Source: a virus
Direction: 5' to 3' (one strand)
DNA length: 26,367 nucleotides
Virus record (IMG/VR): IMGVR_UViG_3300027754_000372
Location: 1-26,367 of that record
The notes below the pieces were generated by a model, which was given only the letters and a program-made list of their open reading frames with translations, was not told the DNA's origin and searched no databases. Within the stretch, counting starts at the first letter, position 1, and every line of letters begins with the position of its first letter. Shown piece by piece: positions 13,767 to 16,974 of the stretch. The position numbers and the translations under genes are program-made.

Positions 13767-13824
13767 AGCGGATCACGCACCCAGCGGATCACGCACCCAG
13801 CGGATCACCTGCACCCAGTGGCAC
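13761..13824 (+). repeat. Iteron-like tandem repeats, 16-bp period
   Basis: GCACCCAGCGGATCAC occurs three times without change at 13761-13776, 13777-13792 and 13793-13808. A degenerate fourth copy GCACCCAGTGGCAC follows at 13811-13824. Single half-copies (CACCCAGTGGGC at about 14154, CACCCAGTGAAC at about 14269) recur further right. The period is short for classical iterons but the exact conservation in noncoding DNA points to a protein-binding array. Confidence 0.75.
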
Positions 13825-13883
13825 TGAACCCTCCGGGTGTGCCTGGCACTGTCACACTGTCACACCCTGCCAGCCAGGGTGAA

Positions 13884-13934
13884 GGGTGCAGGGGTGTGAC
13901 AGATTGACAGGATCTCGAGAATCCGGGTTTTGCC
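13884..13934 (+). repeat. Left arm of long inverted repeat
   Basis: A 30-base block, GGGTGCAGGGG (13884-13894) continuing through TGTGACAGATTGACAGGAT (ends 13913), is followed after 13 unrelated bases by GTTTTGCC (13927-13934). The same bipartite pattern occurs in inverted orientation at 14108-14157, with only one base insertion. TTGACA inside the block is a perfect -35 hexamer, but the expected -10 position holds GTTTTG in both arms, so promoter function is doubtful. Confidence 0.75.
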
Positions 13935-14107
13935 AGGCTGTTTTGATGCTCTGGGAGCGTTCGAAGTGCTGGGTGCGACAAGTGGTCTCCGCAGGCGCGA
14001 GACTTCCAGAATGATGATTTTTGAAACAGCACTAGGAATCAGGAATTCCGAGAAACGTACCCCCCTCGGCTAAGGACATCTGTCACACCCCCTCGCATGA
14101 GCACTCG

Positions 14108-14157
14108 GGCAAAACATGGAACAGTGCCATCCTGTCAATCTGTCACACCCTGCACCC
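14108..14157 (-). repeat. Right arm of long inverted repeat
   Basis: GGCAAAAC (14108-14115), 13 variable bases, then ATCCTGTCAATCTGTCACA continuing to CCCTGCACCC (14129-14157). Read on the minus strand this is the left arm again, with one G missing, and the 13-base distance to GTTTTGCC is identical. The two arms face each other across 173 bases. Confidence 0.75.
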
Positions 14158-14219
14158 AGTGGGCAGCCTGTCGCGAGTGTGACAGACAGGCATACCCGCT
14201 GGGTGCTGAAATGTCATCA

Positions 14220-14238
14220 CTCGGGCAGACAACCCGAG
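14220..14238. other. Small dyad upstream of the first early gene
   Basis: CTCGGG (14220-14225) and CCCGAG (14233-14238) form a 6-bp stem with a 7-base loop in the leader of the first early gene. The phrase CACTCGGGCA containing its left half also occurs at 14102-14111. It may be an operator or leader hairpin; evidence is only the sequence symmetry. Confidence 0.35.
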
Positions 14239-14273
14239 CAACCCGTAACCCGTAACCCTGTAAGGATCACCCA

Positions 14274-14492
14274 GTGAACAAGACAGCAACAGTCCAAATG
14301 GATCAGCAACAACTCGATGGGCTGCTGGCAACACTGCCAGAGGGTGCGAGAGTCACTCGCACCGACAGCCAGATCATCGTGACAGCCAGGTCGAACAGGA
14401 CTGGTCAGCTGGTCAACCCGATAGTGGCAACCCGCACAGCTGATCGCGGCTGGACTGTCACTGCACTTTTCGGACTGATCAGAATGAAGTAA
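14274..14492 (+). CDS. Small early protein, 72 residues, unknown function
   Basis: Starts with GTG 14274 (MNKTATVQMDQQQLDGLLAT), preceded by TAAGGATCACCCA, a good ribosome site. The protein is soluble with an N-terminal helix and a probable beta part (ARVTRTDSQIIVTARSNRTG, then IVATRTADRGWTVTALFGLI). It is the first gene of the rightward early cluster, directly after the control region. The family is not recognised. Being first and small, it might be a regulator or host-takeover factor, but nothing in the sequence proves this. Confidence 0.65.
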   Translation: MNKTATVQMDQQQLDGLLATLPEGARVTRTDSQIIVTARSNRTGQLVNPIVATRTADRGWTVTALFGLIRMK

Positions 14493-14500
14493 AAACCTGG

Positions 14501-14523
14501 CACCTGGCACACCCTGCCAGGTG
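14501..14523 (+). other. 9-bp stem-loop CACCTGGCA / TGCCAGGTG after first early gene
   Basis: CACCTGGCA (14501-14509) and TGCCAGGTG (14515-14523) are perfectly complementary with a 5-base loop, eight bases after the stop. There is no T tract afterwards (CTTCACC). The identical stem recurs at 16254-16274, so it is a repeated module, perhaps an attenuator or RNA-stability element. Confidence 0.55.
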
Positions 14524-14554
14524 CTTCACCTGTACCCGTAATCGAAAGCACCCA

Positions 14555-14653
14555 ATGAACGATGACCAGCATAGCGACCTGTCAATTCTGATCCTTGCAG
14601 CCTGCACCCTGGCAGGCTGCTGGGCTGCAATCGTTTGCTTGTTCACCCTGTAA
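14555..14653 (+). CDS. Tiny membrane protein, 32 residues
   Basis: The open frame ATG 14555 to TAA 14653 encodes MNDDQHSDLSILILAACTLA followed by GCWAAIVCLFTL. An acidic N-terminus of about 8 residues precedes one hydrophobic segment (9-32). Upstream AATCGAAAGCACCCA gives only a weak ribosome site. The Thr-Leu-stop end is supplied by the CCCTGTAA junction motif, the same as in two other genes of the cluster. This supports its being a true gene of the array rather than chance. Possible role: membrane modulation, superinfection exclusion or lysis timing; all unproven. Confidence 0.5.
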   Translation: MNDDQHSDLSILILAACTLAGCWAAIVCLFTL

Positions 14654-14678
14654 CCCGTAACCTGTAATCGAGACCATC

Positions 14679-15002
14679 ATGGCCAAAAAACCCACTTTCC
14701 TGTTGGCACTGCGCAATTCTGACCCAGTGCCCACACCCTATACCCCATTGATGTTCACCCGTGGCACGCAAACCCATCGCCTGGCACTGGTGAAACGATT
14801 TGAGCAGTGGCAGGTGTGCGACATTGGCAGTGGTGCCCTTGTCTTGAGGGTCAAAGCATCGTGGAAAGGGATCCCTGTCGACTCGCTCGGGTTGACGATT
14901 GCACAGGCTCGAGCGTATGCCCTCGTCGGACTCGACACCCTGGTCGACAGAATCGGACTGTCGAAGTTCGAGTCGGTGCTGTCGAACCCTAAACCGTTCT
15001 AA
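14679..15002 (+). CDS. Early protein of 107 residues, unknown function
   Basis: ATG 14679 in the context TCGAGACCATCATGG, which is shared with the gene at 15551. The product starts MAKKPTFLLALRNSDPVPTP and contains MFTRGTQTHRLALVKRFEQW, QVCDIGSGALVLRVKASWKG and SLGLTIAQARAYALVGLDTL. It appears to be a soluble alpha/beta protein with one Cys; the middle has alternating beta-strands and the end is helical. No known domain recognised. It is followed at 11 bases by the next gene. Confidence 0.7.
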   Translation: MAKKPTFLLALRNSDPVPTPYTPLMFTRGTQTHRLALVKRFEQWQVCDIGSGALVLRVKASWKGIPVDSLGLTIAQARAYALVGLDTLVDRIGLSKFESVLSNPKPF

Positions 15003-15012
15003 GGATCACACC

Positions 15013-15240
15013 ATGCGTTCACTGCACACCATCGCTCGAGACATCCGCGCCGACTGGGTCAACCCGTACTTCGGTGCTATCCCGTACTTGTCAGCGATGC
15101 TCTCACTCGACAGCATCGGGGATAGGTTCGGGCATGACAATGCTCGAAGCATAGTGCTCTATTTCCTGTCGAATGCAGGCAGGTGGAAGGGTCCAGTCGC
15201 TCAGGCTGTCAAGCTTGAGCTACGCTCGATGCTCAAGTGA
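15013..15240 (+). CDS. Conserved small phage protein, 75 residues
   Basis: ATG 15013 preceded by TAAGGATCACACC; a longer frame from 14899 overlaps the previous gene and is not needed. The product (MRSLHTIARDIRADWVNPYF, LSAMLSLDSIGDRFGHDNAR, SIVLYFLSNAGRWKGPVAQA) matches a pattern seen repeatedly in actinobacterial and proteobacterial phages: 'LH.IAREI..DW......A.PYL.AM..L......YG.D.A..IVLYFL.NA..WRG..AR.IK.ELK'. Those genes lie in early regions. Function is unknown despite wide spread; probably a small helical protein. Confidence 0.8.
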   Translation: MRSLHTIARDIRADWVNPYFGAIPYLSAMLSLDSIGDRFGHDNARSIVLYFLSNAGRWKGPVAQAVKLELRSMLK

Positions 15241-15277
15241 TCAGTTGTCAACCCCGTAACCCGTAAAGGATCACACC

Positions 15278-15532
15278 ATGCTTGCCATCACCACTGTTTA
15301 CGTTCCGGCCACGAACACCCGTAACGCTCGCATTGTTGCCAGTACCTGCAATGGGCACAAAGTGAGTCAGCCTGTCGATTACGCACTCGGCGACATCGAA
15401 CGACACTTTGCTGTCGCTCAGGCACTGGTGCGCACTCAATTGAACCATGCCCCTAGTTCTGAAACCATGGTTTATGGTGGGACAGTGAAGGGCTATGTTT
15501 TTTGCTTTCCCGCATCGACAATCACCCTGTAA
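15278..15532 (+). CDS. Early protein of 84 residues, unknown function
   Basis: ATG 15278 with the context AAAGGATCACACC, nearly identical to that of the gene at 15013. The product (MLAITTVYVPATNTRNARIV, ASTCNGHKVSQPVDYALGDI, ERHFAVAQALVRTQLNHAPS) suggests a short beta-hairpin followed by a helix. Its 3' end ACC CTG TAA is part of the junction motif, giving the C-terminus ITL. Not recognised as a domain; resembles uncharacterised small phage proteins that modify or bind nucleotides only in general size. Confidence 0.7.
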   Translation: MLAITTVYVPATNTRNARIVASTCNGHKVSQPVDYALGDIERHFAVAQALVRTQLNHAPSSETMVYGGTVKGYVFCFPASTITL

Positions 15533-15550
15533 CCCGTAATCGAGACCATC

Positions 15551-16240
15551 ATGAAATTCCACTTCGTAGCAAAGAGTGCCAACAGCAAGACAGGTCCTAT
15601 CCCTGTCACCTATTCGGAGCGAAGCACCTGTCCACCCTCGTGCCCACACTATCGGTCGGACTGCTACGCTGAGGACTACCACACGAGGATGTCATGGGAC
15701 AAGGTGCCGATGAGGGGTGGCAGCATCGATGCCCTAGCTGCATCGATTGCAGCCCTGCCACCTGGCACGTTGTGGAGACACAACGTAGCGGGAGATCTGC
15801 CAGGTGAAGGTGAACAGGTCGACCCTGCACAGCTGGGTGAGATTGTCTGGGCAAACCGTGGCAGGTCTGGGTTCACTTACACACACAAGAAAAGTCCCGA
15901 TGCATTGTCATGGGCAAAGCACGCGACAGCATGGGGCTTTACAGTCAACTTGTCGGCTGATGATGCTGGCGAAGCAGACACCCTGGCAGCTACAGGTCAG
16001 CCGACAGTGTGCATCGTGCCCATGGATACACCCTCAAAGACCACCACACCTGCAGGTCGACCCATCATCGTCTGCCCTGCACAGACCCGTGATGATGTTA
16101 CCTGCCAGACCTGTGGACTGTGTGCTCGGGCTGACAGGACCGTAATCATCGGGTTTCGTGCCCATGGCACCAGAGCGAAGCTTGCAGATGCTAGGTCTCG
16201 TCGCGTGATCCCGATTGCTCGCTCTGCTGCTGTCGTTTGA
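15551..16240 (+). CDS. Cysteine-rich phage protein (DUF7227-like), probable metal-binding
   Basis: 229 residues from ATG 15551, same start context as 14679. Two cysteine groups are visible: C27-x3-C31-x6-C38 in STCPPSCPHYRSDCYAED, and C175 plus C185-x2-C188-x2-C191 in IIVCPAQTRDDVTCQTCGLC. Between them are RHNVAGDLPG (76-85), GFTYTHKK and GFTVNLSADDAGEAD. This combination is a recurring phage/plasmid family of unknown function, somewhat like the Gp37/Gp68 group with its 'CYAE' motif. Seven or eight conserved-looking Cys suggest Zn or Fe-S binding. It is the largest member of the junction-motif gene array. The name DUF7227 is from memory and should be verified. Confidence 0.7.
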   Translation: MKFHFVAKSANSKTGPIPVTYSERSTCPPSCPHYRSDCYAEDYHTRMSWDKVPMRGGSIDALAASIAALPPGTLWRHNVAGDLPGEGEQVDPAQLGEIVWANRGRSGFTYTHKKSPDALSWAKHATAWGFTVNLSADDAGEADTLAATGQPTVCIVPMDTPSKTTTPAGRPIIVCPAQTRDDVTCQTCGLCARADRTVIIGFRAHGTRAKLADARSRRVIPIARSAAVV

Positions 16241-16253
16241 ACCTGCACCCTAT

Positions 16254-16274
16254 CACCTGGCATGGTGCCAGGTG
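16254..16274 (+). other. Second copy of stem-loop CACCTGGCA / TGCCAGGTG
   Basis: CACCTGGCA (16254-16262) and TGCCAGGTG (16266-16274) pair perfectly with a 3-base loop, 14 bases after the stop of the Cys-rich gene. The stem is identical to that at 14501-14523 and both are followed by TTCACC after zero or one base. No T tract is present. Confidence 0.55.
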
Positions 16275-16294
16275 TTCACCCTCGAAGGATCCCC

Positions 16295-16453
16295 ATGACT
16301 GCTCCCATCGTTTCTTTGGTTTTCCTCACACCGAACAATGCTTGGGTGTTCCTGTTTGGTGACAGTCTGCTCAGACTGCCAGAGCACCCTATGTTTTTTG
16401 CCAGCAAGTCCGATGCACTGGCTGCAGCCAGTGCAGCCGGATTGACCCTGTAA
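16295..16453 (+). CDS. Small early protein, 52 residues
   Basis: Start ATG 16295 (MTAPIVSLVFLTPNNAWVFL) with CTCGAAGGAT upstream; the longer frame from 16262 starts inside the hairpin and is less likely. The product continues FGDSLLRLPEHPMFFASKSD and ends AALAAASAAGLTL-like (exact end SAAGLTL), where the last codons and stop are the junction motif. It looks like a small beta-sheet protein with a helical end. A similar 'FLTPNNAWVF..GDSLLRLP..P..F.SK..A..AA...GL' layout is known in uncharacterised phage proteins; function unknown. Confidence 0.68.
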   Translation: MTAPIVSLVFLTPNNAWVFLFGDSLLRLPEHPMFFASKSDALAAASAAGLTL

Positions 16454-16479
16454 CCCGTAACCCTCGAAGGATGATCCCC

Positions 16480-16698
16480 ATGACTGCTAACCTATTAAAC
16501 CTGGACCCTGTGGAATCGGAGCGTATCGCCTACGCTCAAGGGTTGCCTGTGGCTGCACTGTTGAATCGCATCATCGAACGGGACGAGAAACTCGAGCTAG
16601 CCTGGACCCTGTGCAGGGCTTATGAGACCTATGGCACCGATTGCGACGAGTTCACCGATGCTCTCAATGCTCTCAAAGGAGCATTCGACAATGAATGA
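16480..16698 (+). CDS. Small early helical protein, 72 residues
   Basis: Start chosen at ATG 16480 (MTANLLNLDPVESERIAYAQ), because GAAGGA then has eight bases of spacing and the context matches that of the gene at 16295. The alternative ATG at 16471 touches the Shine-Dalgarno. The product is acidic and helical (GLPVAALLNRIIERDEKLEL, AWTLCRAYETYGTDCDEFTD). Its stop lies inside the start of the next gene. No domain recognised. Confidence 0.68.
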   Translation: MTANLLNLDPVESERIAYAQGLPVAALLNRIIERDEKLELAWTLCRAYETYGTDCDEFTDALNALKGAFDNE

Positions 16699-16912
16699 AC
16701 CCTCGTTCATCGAGACCCTTAGGGGTCTTGCTGCCAGGCACAGTCTAGACAAGGTCCAGACTGCAGCCCTGATGGGGGTGTCAGTGTTCACCCTCAGGCA
16801 CTGGCAGGCAGGCACGCGAACCCCTACAGCATCGGCTGTGCGACTGCTGTCCGTCTTGTGCCTGCTCGAGACCCTGGCACCAGATCTGCTGGCAGCACTG
16901 GTGCCCGCATGA
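16691..16912 (+). CDS. Cro/XRE-like helix-turn-helix protein, 73 residues
   Basis: ATG 16691 overlaps the end of the previous gene by eight bases; a longer frame from 16622 would overlap it more. The segment DKVQTAALMGVSVFTLRHWQ AGTRTP (residues 20-45, quoted in two parts) has the classical helix-turn-helix pattern: A at position 5, G at 9, and a recognition helix V-x-TLRHWQ followed by G-x-R-xP. This is close to HigA or Cro-type regulators. It is probably a DNA-binding regulator of the early or late operon, and the six TGTCACAC sites or the inverted repeat at 13.9-14.2 kb are possible targets. The target link is inference. Confidence 0.78.
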   Translation: MNEPSFIETLRGLAARHSLDKVQTAALMGVSVFTLRHWQAGTRTPTASAVRLLSVLCLLETLAPDLLAALVPA

Positions 16913-16971
16913 TCACTGCCATCCTCGTCGGACTGCTGGCACTGCTGCTGGCAGCAGTGTTGGACCTGTAA
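16909..16971 (+). CDS. Very short hydrophobic peptide, 20 residues
   Basis: ATG 16909 overlaps the stop of the HTH gene (ATGA) and the frame ends in TAA 16971. The product MITAILVGLLALLLAAVLDL is entirely a membrane helix. Its stop is again part of the junction motif (CCTGTAACCCCTAA). The tight coupling and shared end favour a real gene, but at 20 codons it could be chance. It would be the last gene of the array, three bases from the convergent primase stop. Confidence 0.4.
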   Translation: MITAILVGLLALLLAAVLDL

Positions 16972-16974
16972 CCC

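Larger units (their letters stand above)
13588..14273. other. Divergent noncoding control region, candidate origin / regulatory hub
   Basis: 686 bases between the leftward late operon and the rightward early genes, with no frame that looks like a protein. Contents in order: an AT-rich patch at 13630-13672; a strongly GC-rich block at about 13690-13750; a palindrome at 13751-13766; three perfect 16-bp direct repeats at 13761-13808; six TGTCACAC sites; a long inverted repeat (13884-13934 against 14108-14157); a small dyad at 14220-14238; and the first copies of the junction motif CCCGTAA. Such a mixture of iteron-like repeats, AT-rich DNA and inverted repeats is typical of replication origins or regulator-controlled divergent promoters. 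No clear -35/-10 pair for either operon could be fixed by eye. Confidence 0.6.

Noticed and set aside
13751-13824. Tandem repeats as a CRISPR array
   Set aside because: The 16-bp units are directly adjacent with no spacers, and no cas gene is present.
13904-13932. TTGACA as a -35 promoter box in the left inverted-repeat arm
   Set aside because: The hexamer is perfect, but the position 17 bases later holds GTTTTG in both arms, unlike a -10 box, so I list it as part of the repeat rather than as a promoter.
13589-14032. Two minus-strand open frames (13589-13792 and 13805-14032) in the control region
   Set aside because: They run through the tandem and inverted repeats and the GC block; the products are Arg/Pro/Trp- or Ser/Pro-rich without pattern or ribosome sites, so the region is treated as noncoding.
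15248-15682. Minus-strand open frame of 144 codons over two early genes
   Set aside because: It crosses the junction motif and two plus-strand genes with good start contexts; no supporting signal of its own.
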